Assembly: GCF_934747485.1 (NCBI RefSeq)
Contig: NZ_CAKVGN010000010.1
Span: forward strand, 1-56,118
Direction: 5' to 3'
DNA: 56,118 nt
Source: an uncultured Brachyspira sp.
GTDB lineage: Bacteria; Spirochaetota; Brachyspiria; Brachyspirales; Brachyspiraceae
Shown here: piece by piece, positions 24,563 to 33,149 of the stretch
Layout of the letters: each line of letters opens with the position of its first letter
Numbering within the stretch: position 1 is the first letter of the stretch
Notes under the pieces: model-generated
Seen by the model: only the letters and a program-made list of their open reading frames with translations
Told to the model about the DNA's origin: nothing
The model's database searches: none
Made by a program: the position numbers and the translations under genes

Positions 24563-25630
24563 ATGAAAGATATTGAAAACAATAATGAAGAAAAAATTGA
24601 ATTATTATCATGTGCTTTAGAGGGCGGCTGTTCTGCCAAAATTCCGCCTGATTTGCTTGAAAAGACATTATCACCTATATTAAAAACAAAAGTAGATTCT
24701 AATCTATTATCTGATGTTGATATAGGAGATGATGCTGGAGTTTATAAGATTTCAGAGGATAATGCTATTATATTTACAGTAGATTTTTTTCCTCCTGTTG
24801 TTGCAGACCCTTATTTATTTGGAGAGATTGCTGCTTGTAACTCTATAAGCGATATATATGCTATGGGAGGCGAGCCGAAATTAGCTTTAAATATTACAAT
24901 GTATCCAAAAGAAAACTCTCTTAATACTCTTGCTACAATATTAAAAGGCGGACAGGATAAAGCTACAGAAGCAGGCGTATTGGTTGTAGGCGGGCATACT
25001 ATCACAGATACAGCAATTAAATATGGTATGGCTGTTATTGGTTTTGCTAATCCTAATAATATTACTACAAACTCCGCTGCTAAAGATGGAGATATTATAA
25101 TACTTACAAAGCCTCTTGGTACAGGTGCTTGTTTAGCTGCTATGAGGCAGGGGTTGATAAAAGAAAGTGCTATTACAGATGTATTTAATGCTATGAGTAC
25201 TTTAAATAAAAAGGCTTGTGCTGTAATGAATAAATATAAGGCAAAATGTGCTACAGATATAACAGGTTTCGGACTTGCTGGTCATGCTTATAAAATGGCT
25301 AAAGCTAGTGATGTAACTATAGAGATAAATACATCAGCATTGCCTATGTTTGAGAAGAGCTATGAGGTATTGGATATGGGCTGTATACCTGGAGCTGCTT
25401 TTACAAATATGCGTTATGTTGGTGAGAATATTTTAGTTGATGAGAATGTGTATTATAGCTTAAAGATGCTTACTTTTGACCCTCAGACTGCTGGCGGATT
25501 ATTTATATGTGTAGATAAGGCTAATGCTGAGAATATGCTTGCTGATTTATGGCGTGAGGGCATAGACTGTGCGGCTATTGTTGGAAGGGTAACTAAAAAG
25601 AATAGAGAATATATACATCTTACTAAATAA
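24563..25630 (+). CDS. selD: Selenide, water dikinase SelD
   Basis: 355 residues. It makes selenophosphate from selenide and ATP, the selenium donor for selenocysteine, selenouridine or selenium cofactors. The N-terminal active-site loop reads EGGCSAKIPPDLL: Cys23 and Lys26 correspond to the essential Cys17 and Lys20 of E. coli SelD, while the second Cys is Ala. Further motifs are GDDAGVY, FTVDFFPPVVADPYLFG, SISDIYAMGG, GGHTITD and ATDITGFGLAGHAYKMA. The ribosome site (GAGG) is about 13-14 bases from the ATG, which is long. No selA, selB or selenouridine synthase gene is in the window. Confidence 0.96.
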   Translation: MKDIENNNEEKIELLSCALEGGCSAKIPPDLLEKTLSPILKTKVDSNLLSDVDIGDDAGVYKISEDNAIIFTVDFFPPVVADPYLFGEIAACNSISDIYAMGGEPKLALNITMYPKENSLNTLATILKGGQDKATEAGVLVVGGHTITDTAIKYGMAVIGFANPNNITTNSAAKDGDIIILTKPLGTGACLAAMRQGLIKESAITDVFNAMSTLNKKACAVMNKYKAKCATDITGFGLAGHAYKMAKASDVTIEINTSALPMFEKSYEVLDMGCIPGAAFTNMRYVGENILVDENVYYSLKMLTFDPQTAGGLFICVDKANAENMLADLWREGIDCAAIVGRVTKKNREYIHLTK

Positions 25631-26110
25631 TAAATTTTGGTATATTCTAAACAACTATATTTTAGCCAAAATAAAGATTTATATTATTTAATACATATTG
25701 ACTACATATAAGACTTAAATATTTGTACTTTTGCGAAACGTGCCCGTAGGGCGAAAACTTTGACGAAGTCCGCACAGCGACTGAAAGGAGTCCTTCAGGG
25801 GACCGAAGGAAGTGCCTGTGGGTGCGAAGGTGGAAAAAATAACAATATAATTTTTATGTTTTTTTATTTGTGGTGGCTTTGCCCCCTGCTAAGCGTGCCC
25901 TTAGGGTACACACCCCCAGTTCTTTTATTGGTATAAAAGAACCAAAAGAACTGCATTAAAAAAAACTAGCTTTTAAGCATATCCAAAATCATATATTATT
26001 TTATATTAATACATATTCCAACATATAAATTGCACTTTTTGGTTCTTTTTGCGGCGGGAAAAAGAACAATATAAATTTTATAATTTAATTGTACATTAAA
26101 ATGCACTTCC

Positions 26111-26156
26111 CCGCACGATTAAGAAGTTATAACTAAAGCATAGCATTACCGTGCGG
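26111..26156 (+). repeat. 46-bp CCGCACG/CGTGCGG unit, copy 5
   Basis: Differs from 4232-4277 at two core positions; arms intact. Confidence 0.9.
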
Positions 26157-26217
26157 AAAACTCATATGGCGAATACTTCAAAGAAAAAAATAATTGTGAA
26201 TAAAAAAGCAATACCAC

Positions 26218-26263
26218 CCGCACGCCTAAAGGGCTATGATTAAAACAGAGTATTGTCGTGCGG
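26218..26263 (+). repeat. 46-bp unit, copy 6 (variant core)
   Basis: Same core as 4340-4385 but with both seven-base arms intact. It follows copy 5 by 61 bases, nearly the 62-base spacing of array A. Confidence 0.9.
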
Positions 26264-26330
26264 CAAGCCGCTACGGCGAGTAGTGGTACAGCTCGTACGC
26301 GGGAAAAAGTTGAATAAAAAACTTACTATA

Positions 26331-26360
26331 TAAAAAACAAGGGGCTTTTAAAGCCCCTTA
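26331..26360 (-). terminator. Intrinsic terminator of gdhA
   Basis: On the minus strand AAGGGGCTTT and AAAGCCCCTT form a 10-bp stem followed by GTTTTTTATA. Confidence 0.9.
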
Positions 26361-26380
26361 TTTGTTTAACTATTAAATAA

Positions 26381-27730
26381 TTATATTAACCCAAAAGGAA
26401 TCATAGTTTCAGCAACTTTTACAAATCCTGCTATATTAGCACCTTTCAAATAATTGCCTTTAAATCCATATTCCTCTGCTGTTGCATAGCAAGTGTTATG
26501 AATATTAGTCATTATGTTTTTTAGTTTACCATCTGTATATTCAAAATCCCAACTATCTCTGCTTGCATTTTGCTGCATCTCTAAAGCAGAAGTAGCAACT
26601 CCTCCAGCATTAGTAGCCTTTCCAGGAGCATATAATATATTAGCATTCAAAAATACATCTATAGCCTCTGGTGTAGCAGGCATATTAGCTCCCTCAGCCA
26701 CACATTTACAGCCGTTTTTTACAAGTGTTTTAGCATTATCAGCATTAATTTCGTTTTGTGTAGCACAAGGCAAAGCAACATCGCAAGCAATATCCCATAT
26801 GCAGCCATTTTCTTGATATTTAGCACTTTTATGTATATCAGCATATTCTTTTATTCTTTTTCTCTCTACTTCTTTCAAACGTTTTACAGTATCTAAGTTT
26901 ATTCCGTTTTCATCATACAATACGCCATTAGAATCTGAACAAGCTATAACTTTTGCTCCCAACTGAGAAGCCTTTTCCATAGCATATATAGCAACATTAC
27001 CAGAACCAGATACAATAACTTTCTTACCCTCAAAACTTTCATTTTTTGTTTTTAGCATAAGTTCAGTGAAATATACAAGTCCGTAACCAGTAGCTTCAGT
27101 ACGAACTAAAGAACCGCCGTAACCTAAGCCTTTACCAGTCAATACACCTGCCTCAAATCTATTTTTAAGTCTTTTATATTGACCAAATAAATATCCAATC
27201 TCTCTTCCGCCAACTCCTATGTCCCCTGCTGGTACATCAATATCATAACCAATATGTCTGTGAAGCTCTGTCATAAAACTCTGACAAAAACGCATTACTT
27301 CATTATCGCTCTTTCCTTTAGGGTCAAAATCAGAACCGCCTTTACCTCCGCCTATTGATAGGCCTGTAAGTGCATTTTTAAATATTTGCTCAAAACTTAA
27401 AAATTTGATAATACCTAAATATACAGAAGGGTGAAAACGAAGACCTCCTTTGTATGGACCCATTACACTTGAGAATTGTACTCTAAAACCTCTGTTTATT
27501 TGTATTTCTCCTTTGTCGTCCATCCAAGGTACTCTAAATATTATTTGTCTTTCTGGTTCGCATATTCTCTCAATCACTTTCTTTTCTATATATTCTGGGT
27601 GCTTATCTAATACTACTTCTAATGTGCTTAACATCTCTTTTACTGCTTGGTGAAACTCTTTTTCTCCAGCATTCTTCTGAACTATTGAACTGTAAATAGA
27701 CTCAATACTCTCTTTTACTTTTGAAGACAT
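26381..27730 (-). CDS. gdhA: NADP-type glutamate dehydrogenase
   Basis: 449 residues, the size of the hexameric bacterial enzyme. It interconverts glutamate with 2-oxoglutarate and ammonia. Motifs: VQFSSVMGPYKGGLRFHPSV, the catalytic region LSIGGGKGGSDFDPKGKSD with the active Lys, DVPAGDIGVGGREIGYLFG, the dinucleotide fold VIVSGSGNVAIYA, and AEGANMPATPEA. The start at 27730 has AAAAGGAG upstream. It is a single-gene unit with a strong terminator. Confidence 0.97.
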   Translation of the reverse strand: MSSKVKESIESIYSSIVQKNAGEKEFHQAVKEMLSTLEVVLDKHPEYIEKKVIERICEPERQIIFRVPWMDDKGEIQINRGFRVQFSSVMGPYKGGLRFHPSVYLGIIKFLSFEQIFKNALTGLSIGGGKGGSDFDPKGKSDNEVMRFCQSFMTELHRHIGYDIDVPAGDIGVGGREIGYLFGQYKRLKNRFEAGVLTGKGLGYGGSLVRTEATGYGLVYFTELMLKTKNESFEGKKVIVSGSGNVAIYAMEKASQLGAKVIACSDSNGVLYDENGINLDTVKRLKEVERKRIKEYADIHKSAKYQENGCIWDIACDVALPCATQNEINADNAKTLVKNGCKCVAEGANMPATPEAIDVFLNANILYAPGKATNAGGVATSALEMQQNASRDSWDFEYTDGKLKNIMTNIHNTCYATAEEYGFKGNYLKGANIAGFVKVAETMIPFGLI

Positions 27731-27884
27731 AACACAATCTCCTTTTTTATTATTAAATTTTGAGTAATATTATATAGCTAAACAATATTATTATCAATAG
27801 TAATTTGATATTAAAACTATAAAATTATCATAAGAAGTAATATTTTTTTTAAAAATTGGCTTATATTGAATTAAAATTACATAG

Positions 27885-28559
27885 TTATTTAAGACATCTT
27901 ACAATCTTGCCGTCAGACATTTCATATACATTTTTAGCATGTGCTGCTATATTATGAGAATGCGTAACCATAATGATTGTAGTTCCTTGATTGTTGAGAG
28001 TTGTTAATATTTCCATAAGCAAAGTAGTTGTTTCTGGGTCTAAATCGCTTGTTGGCTCATCTGCTATTAAACATTTACAGCCATAAGCTAAAGCCCTTAA
28101 TATAGCTACCTTCTTCATTTCACCGCCTGAAAGATGTGCTGCTTTTAAGTGCATTTTATCTTTTAATCCGAATAATTCTATGTTTTCTTTTGTTTGATTT
28201 ATTTTTTCATCTGTAATTTTATGTTTGAAAGCTAAAGGTATTAAAATATTATCTAACACATTAATTGTAGGTATAATAACAGGGTATTGAAATATATAAG
28301 AAAAATATTCTCTTCTAAAGCTTGATAATACTTCTTCTGAAGGGTTATCAATTTTGTAGGAGTCATAATATATAGAGCCGCTTGTAGGTTTCAATATGCC
28401 TCCTATTATGCTTAAGAGAGTACTTTTACCACTTCCGGTATGTCCTACAAAGCTAATAAAATCGCCTTGGTTAATATCTAAACTAATATCCTTACAAGCA
28501 TCTAATTTGTTTACACCTAAAGAAAATGTTTTAGAAATATTAATAATTTTTATATTCAT
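27885..28559 (-). CDS. ABC transporter ATP-binding protein (FtsE/LolD type)
   Basis: 224 residues. Walker A GHTGSGKST (about 38-46), signature LSGGEMKK, Walker B CLIADEPTSDLD and the switch His in MVTHSH are all present, so the ATPase should be active. Length and sequence suit the FtsE/LolD/MacB branch that couples to FtsX-like permeases. Its ATG overlaps the end of the permease gene by four bases (28556-28559), showing tight co-expression. Confidence 0.92.
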   Translation of the reverse strand: MNIKIINISKTFSLGVNKLDACKDISLDINQGDFISFVGHTGSGKSTLLSIIGGILKPTSGSIYYDSYKIDNPSEEVLSSFRREYFSYIFQYPVIIPTINVLDNILIPLAFKHKITDEKINQTKENIELFGLKDKMHLKAAHLSGGEMKKVAILRALAYGCKCLIADEPTSDLDPETTTLLMEILTTLNNQGTTIIMVTHSHNIAAHAKNVYEMSDGKIVRCLK

Positions 28560-29119
28560 AGCGTTCCTCTCAAATCTTCATAAGGGTCTCTTTTTAGAAG
28601 TACAGAATTAGTAATAAAAGCACCAAACATAAATATCAAAAATAACACAACATTAGAACAAAATATAGTAAAAGCATTATTTAATACTTCGGTTCTGTTT
28701 ATAATAGTTAATATATAAGAACGGTATCTAATATAAATTATAATTATCTCTATGCTTGAAACAATATAAGAGATAAGAGGATATAAAAAACTTAAAGCCA
28801 ATGAAAGTCTTTTTAAAGATAATTTAGTAGCACCAAATATTCTTAAAGTAGAAAACATACGGCTGTTTTTTGAAAAAATATGAGTTATAGTAATAATAGA
28901 TATTAATAAAACAACAATAAATAACACAATGAGAAGCGAGTATATTGAAAAAGCCCTAAAAAACGGAATATTTTCGTTTAGAAGTATTTCATATTTCCAC
29001 ATTAAAGCAAAAATAGAAGTAATAGTCATTAACTGCGATATTGCTATAAATATGATAATAGAAAATAAGATATTACCTTTAATAATTTTAAGAGCATAGC
29101 CTACTATAGAATTATACAC
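28556..29119 (-). CDS. Small FtsX-like ABC permease
   Basis: 187 residues with four hydrophobic segments (about 15-37, 55-78, 105-130 and 150-172). The cytosolic stretch SRMFSTLRIFGATKLSLKRL matches the coupling-helix region of FtsX/MacB permeases. There is no sizable extracytoplasmic domain between helices 1 and 2 (only about 15-20 residues), so it is much shorter than FtsX (about 300 residues). It is the first gene of a two-gene operon with the ATPase. Substrate or role (division, lipoprotein or peptide handling) is not predictable. Confidence 0.75.
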   Translation of the reverse strand: MYNSIVGYALKIIKGNILFSIIIFIAISQLMTITSIFALMWKYEILLNENIPFFRAFSIYSLLIVLFIVVLLISIITITHIFSKNSRMFSTLRIFGATKLSLKRLSLALSFLYPLISYIVSSIEIIIIYIRYRSYILTIINRTEVLNNAFTIFCSNVVLFLIFMFGAFITNSVLLKRDPYEDLRGTL

Positions 29120-29363
29120 AAGAACACCTCTGCAAGATAATAATTATAAAACTATTAATATATATTATAGTAAAACTTATCGATATAATAGTCAATTACT
29201 TTAGTAAATTTGTATACTTATATATAGTAAAAAATTATTTAGAGTGCATTTATAGTAAATTATTTATTAGATAAAACTATATCTTTAATTTTTATTTTAA
29301 TATATAATCTTTTAATCTATTTTTGATTATTAATTTATTAAGAATGAGAGGGTTAAATCGCTT

Positions 29364-30344
29364 ATGAAAGCTTGTATAAAAAATTTATCATCATATTTGC
29401 CGGAAAACGTATTAACCAATTATGATTTAGAAAAAACATTAGATACAAATAATGATTGGATAGTAAGCAGGACTGGCATAGAAGAAAGGAGAATAGCAGA
29501 CAAAAATGAAAGCTCTGCTAATATGGCTATAAAAGCTGTAAAAAAACTAATAGAAAAAAACGAAAAAATAGATGATGCTGATGCTGTAATAGTGGCTACT
29601 TCAACAAAATCATACACATTTCCTTCTACGGCTGGGCTTATACAAAAAGAATTCAATATAAAGAACTCATGTCTTGCTTTTGATATATCTGCTGCTTGTT
29701 CCGGATATATATATGCACTCAATACTGCTGCTTCGCTTATAGAGAGCGGAGAATGCAAAAAAGTTTTAATTGTGGCCGCAGAGAAATGCAGTGATATAGT
29801 AAATTGGGAAGACAGGTCTACTGCAATACTTTTTGGAGACGGAGTTAGTGCGGCATTAATAGAAGCTAAAGAAGAAAATGAAAGCGGAGTAATAATAGCT
29901 ACAGATATAGGAAGCGAGCCTAATGATGAGATATTGATAGTTAAAGGCGGAGGAAGTGCTAAGCCTATCACAGAAAAAAATGTTGATGAAAAACTTAATA
30001 GCATAACTATGGAAGGAACAGAGGTTTTTAAAAAGGCTGTTACTACTTTTGATGAGACTATAAGAAAGACTGTAAAAAGTGCCAATTTAGAATTAAGTGA
30101 TTTATCGCTTATAATAACACATCAGGCTAATACAAGAATAATGAATGCTGTTGCTAAAAAATTAGGTTTTGATGATAGTAGGTTTTATGTGAATATACAA
30201 AAATACGGAAACACATCTGCTGCGAGTGTTGGAATAGCATTCAAAGAGGCTTTTGAAAAGAATGCTATTAAAAAGGGCGATTATGTTTTACTTACTGCTT
30301 TTGGTGCTGGGCTTACTTGGGGTTCCACTTTAATAAAATTTTAA
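29364..30344 (+). CDS. fabH: 3-oxoacyl-ACP synthase III (FabH), copy 2
   Basis: 326 residues. It aligns along its whole length with the copy at 9581-10549, sharing LDTNN-D/E-WIV-S/T-RTGIE, SAACSGYIYALNTA-T/A-SLIESG and the ending LTWGSTL. Triad: Cys112, His253 (ITHQANTRIM) and Asn283 (YGNTSAAS). The substrate loop (residues 195-215, GGGSAKPITEKNVDEK) differs from copy 1, so acyl preference may differ. It begins the rightward unit that continues with a redox-associated protein 16 bases later. Confidence 0.93.
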   Translation: MKACIKNLSSYLPENVLTNYDLEKTLDTNNDWIVSRTGIEERRIADKNESSANMAIKAVKKLIEKNEKIDDADAVIVATSTKSYTFPSTAGLIQKEFNIKNSCLAFDISAACSGYIYALNTAASLIESGECKKVLIVAAEKCSDIVNWEDRSTAILFGDGVSAALIEAKEENESGVIIATDIGSEPNDEILIVKGGGSAKPITEKNVDEKLNSITMEGTEVFKKAVTTFDETIRKTVKSANLELSDLSLIITHQANTRIMNAVAKKLGFDDSRFYVNIQKYGNTSAASVGIAFKEAFEKNAIKKGDYVLLTAFGAGLTWGSTLIKF

Positions 30345-30360
30345 AAAGTGAATTGTTATT

Positions 30361-30774
30361 ATGACTTTATACGAATATTTATATAATGGATTTGGAAAGA
30401 AAGAGGATTTAAATTGTGCAGAAAAAATGCTTTATGGAGCTAATACTGTTTATAATTTAGGCATAGATAAAAGTGATTTAAAGCTTGCTGCTGGTTTTGG
30501 CGGCGGTATGGGTTTAGGACTTACTTGCGGAATATTAACAGGGGCTATTATGGCTTTTTCTAAGGCTTTTATTATAGAGAGAGGTCATGAAAGCACTTTT
30601 TTAAAAGAGTTGGAATTTGAGTTTGTTAGTAGATTTAAAGAATTAACTTCATACACAGATTGCACTCCTTTGAAAGAAGAATACAGAGACCCTGTAGACG
30701 GCTGCGATTATATTATATTTGAAGCGGCAAAAATATTTGACGATATAATGCAGAGATATTACAAAAAAGATTAG
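30361..30774 (+). CDS. C_GCAxxG_C_C-family redox-associated protein
   Basis: 137 residues. The family pattern is visible: Cys19 in the LNCAE motif, FGGGMGLGLTCGILTGA with Cys56, and the two late cysteines 101 (TDCTPL) and 115 (DGCDYI). These small helical proteins are predicted redox or metal-associated proteins of unknown biochemical role, often close to electron-transfer genes. Here the gene follows fabH copy 2 by 16 bases, so co-transcription is likely, though no functional link is known. Confidence 0.85.
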   Translation: MTLYEYLYNGFGKKEDLNCAEKMLYGANTVYNLGIDKSDLKLAAGFGGGMGLGLTCGILTGAIMAFSKAFIIERGHESTFLKELEFEFVSRFKELTSYTDCTPLKEEYRDPVDGCDYIIFEAAKIFDDIMQRYYKKD

Positions 30775-30814
30775 AGCTTTTATTATATAGCCAAACGACT
30801 ATATTTTATAAGTT

Positions 30815-31085
30815 TATTTTATTCAACTTTTTCCCGCCGCAAAAAGTTGCAAAAAGTGCAAGTATTCTATTTTTATATATGAAAATATACATAAAATAGA
30901 ATATCATTAATTTGATTAAAAAATGCAGTTCTTCGCGAAGCGTATCCGAAGGATATAAGGTTCTTTTATACCAATACCGAAAGGTACCTACTCGGTAAAA
31001 GAACTGGTGGCGTGTACCCTAAGGGCACGCTTCGCAGGGAGAAAGCCACCACAAATAAAAATATAATATATTAAAAAAATTAGAG
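30815..31085 (-). repeat. Mosaic hairpin repeat H, one reverse unit with expanded left block
   Basis: The right block comes first (30824-30849, CAAC/GTTG type) followed by AAAAAGTGCAAG and a short spacer. The left block is enlarged: CAGTTCTTCGCGAAGCG, GGATATAAGG, GGTTCTTTTATACC, ACCGAAAGGTACC...CTCGGT, AAAAGAACTGG, GCGTGTACCCTAAGGGCACGC-like mini-hairpin and GGGAGAAAGCCACC. The left end of the unit lies about 10-20 bases before the helicase start, so the helicase promoter must be inside or before the repeat. Confidence 0.88.
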
Positions 31086-31095
31086 TTTTATATTT

Positions 31096-33096
31096 ATGGA
31101 TAATAATAAACAAAATGAGTTACTTAATGGTTTAAACGAAAATCAAAGAGAAGGTGTGCTTCATATAGATAGCCCTCTTCTACTCTTGGCTGGTGCTGGA
31201 AGCGGTAAAACTTTAGTTATTACTAAAAAAATAGCATACCTTATAACAGAAAAACACATAAAACCAGAAAATATAATGGGTGTAACTTTTACAAATAAGG
31301 CTGCCAATGAAATGAAAGAAAGAGTATGCTCTATGCTTCCAGAAATAAAACCATTTAGGCTATTTATAAGAACATTTCACTCTGCTTGCTTAAGAATATT
31401 AAAAGATAATGCTCAATGTTTAAATTATAGAGAAGATTTTCTTATTTTAGACGAGGGCGATAGATTAAGTGTTATAAAAAAAATAATGAAAGAAGAAAAC
31501 ACTCCAAAATCTATAAAGCCCAAAGATGTTTCAAGATATATATCTGCCAAAAAAAATGAAATGAGATATGATATTGGTTTTGAAGAGGAGTATTATAAAA
31601 AAGTATACGATAAATATAAAGAATATGAAGTTAAAGAAAATGTAATGGACTTTGACGATTTAATACTCAACACCATAAAACTATTTGAAAAAGAAAAAAA
31701 CATACTTGAACATTATCAAAAAAGATTCAAATATATTTTAGTTGATGAGTTTCAAGATACTAATTTGCAGCAATACAAATTAATAAAAATGCTCGCTCAA
31801 AAAAATAATAAACAAACTCCAGATAATCAATTAACTGTTGTAGGTGATGATGACCAGAGTATATATGCCTTTAGGGGGGCAAATGTATCTAATATATTAA
31901 ACTTTGAAAATGATTTTGAGAACACTAAAATAATTAGACTTGAAGAAAATTATAGATGCCCGAAAAATGTAGTTGAAGTAGCTTTGAATGTAATAAAAAA
32001 TAATAGCCATAGGCACACAAAAAATATTTTTTCAAACAAAAAAAGTGATTATAAAATAGAAAATTGGATATGCTATACAGATTATGAAGAGGCAAAATCG
32101 GTTGCTAATGAAATAGAGTTATTGTTTGATGAAGGTTTTGATGCAAAAGATATAGTTATTTTGTTTAGAACCAACAGCCAATCAAGGGCTTATGAAAAAG
32201 AACTTATGGCTCATTCTATTAATTATAAAATAGTAGGAGGAGTTGGGTTTTATGAGAGAGCAGAGATTAAAGACAGCATTTCTTTTTTAAGGCTTCTTAC
32301 AGGCTTTAATGATAACTTTAGCATAAGAAGAACTATAAACACTCCAACAAGAGGAATAGGAGAAAAAACTTTTGCTCAGTTTGAAGCATTCGCAGATAAA
32401 AAAAATCTCACACTCTATGATGCAATAGACATTATAGAAGAATCAAATATTTCAAAAAAAGCTCTTAACAACATTAAAGAATATAAAAACATATTAGATA
32501 AATATTCAAAGAAAATAAATGATGACTCTAAACATATAGAGGCAATATTCTTTGAGTTCTTAAAAGAAATAGATTATTTTTCAATTTTTAAAAGCGACGG
32601 CAATATAAGAATAGCAACGGCTGAAGATAATATAAAAGAGCTTTTTAATGCATACTACAGTTATTTAAATTATAATTATGAAAACCCAGAGAGCAGTTTA
32701 AACATAAGAGGATTTTTAGAAGAGACAACTCTCTATAAAGACAACAGCAACGAAGATAAAGAAGATGCAATCACGCTCATGACAGCACACAATGCAAAAG
32801 GCTTAGAGTTTGAAGTGGTGTTTATAACAGGACTTGAACATGGAGTATTTCCTCATTATTTTTCACTTGAAGAAGAAAACGGCATAGAAGAAGAGAGAAG
32901 ACTTTTTTATGTGGCAATTACAAGAGCTAAACAAAAACTCTATCTCACATACGCCAAAAGAAGAAGAATAAGCTCAGGCACTATGGAACAAGCTCCTTCA
33001 TCATTTTTAATGGAGATACCAAAATCTTTATTATATATAAAAGAAAAGGCTAATAGTTATTATATGGAAATAGATGAAGATGCTTTTGATTATTAA
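31096..33096 (+). CDS. UvrD/PcrA-type superfamily 1 DNA helicase
   Basis: 666 residues. SF1A helicase motifs in order: LNENQREGV (Q motif), AGAGSGKT (32-39, Walker A), GVTFTNKAANEMKERV (Ia), YILVDEFQDTN (II), VGDDDQSIYAFRGA (III), RLEENYRCP (IV), ITLMTAHNAKGLEFEVVFITG (V) and EERRLFYVAITRAKQKLYLT (VI). This is a 3'-to-5' helicase for repair and for clearing replication obstacles. The length is slightly short of typical PcrA (about 720), mostly at the C-terminal tail. It is a single gene. Confidence 0.95.
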   Translation: MDNNKQNELLNGLNENQREGVLHIDSPLLLLAGAGSGKTLVITKKIAYLITEKHIKPENIMGVTFTNKAANEMKERVCSMLPEIKPFRLFIRTFHSACLRILKDNAQCLNYREDFLILDEGDRLSVIKKIMKEENTPKSIKPKDVSRYISAKKNEMRYDIGFEEEYYKKVYDKYKEYEVKENVMDFDDLILNTIKLFEKEKNILEHYQKRFKYILVDEFQDTNLQQYKLIKMLAQKNNKQTPDNQLTVVGDDDQSIYAFRGANVSNILNFENDFENTKIIRLEENYRCPKNVVEVALNVIKNNSHRHTKNIFSNKKSDYKIENWICYTDYEEAKSVANEIELLFDEGFDAKDIVILFRTNSQSRAYEKELMAHSINYKIVGGVGFYERAEIKDSISFLRLLTGFNDNFSIRRTINTPTRGIGEKTFAQFEAFADKKNLTLYDAIDIIEESNISKKALNNIKEYKNILDKYSKKINDDSKHIEAIFFEFLKEIDYFSIFKSDGNIRIATAEDNIKELFNAYYSYLNYNYENPESSLNIRGFLEETTLYKDNSNEDKEDAITLMTAHNAKGLEFEVVFITGLEHGVFPHYFSLEEENGIEEERRLFYVAITRAKQKLYLTYAKRRRISSGTMEQAPSSFLMEIPKSLLYIKEKANSYYMEIDEDAFDY

Positions 33097-33149
33097 GTTT
33101 TTAAAAGCAAAAATATAAAGATATTTATAAAAAACTTAAATATATTTAA

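Larger units (their letters stand above)
25690..26325 (+). repeat. Mosaic hairpin repeat array G, forward, two 46-bp units
   Basis: Fills the gap between convergent selD and gdhA. It begins with an expanded right-block remnant (25729-25840, with CTGAAAGGAGTCCTTCAG and CCGAAGGAAGTGCC), then a complete unit: GGCTTTGCCCCC, GTGCCCTTAGGGTAC, the 24-nt hairpin 25919-25942 (GTTCTTTTA/TAAAAGAAC, loop TTGGTA), spacer, and the right block 26042-26067 of the GTTC/GAAC type. A near-copy of 4192-4431 follows (26071-26309), ending in GAATAAAAAACTTA. Confidence 0.92.
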
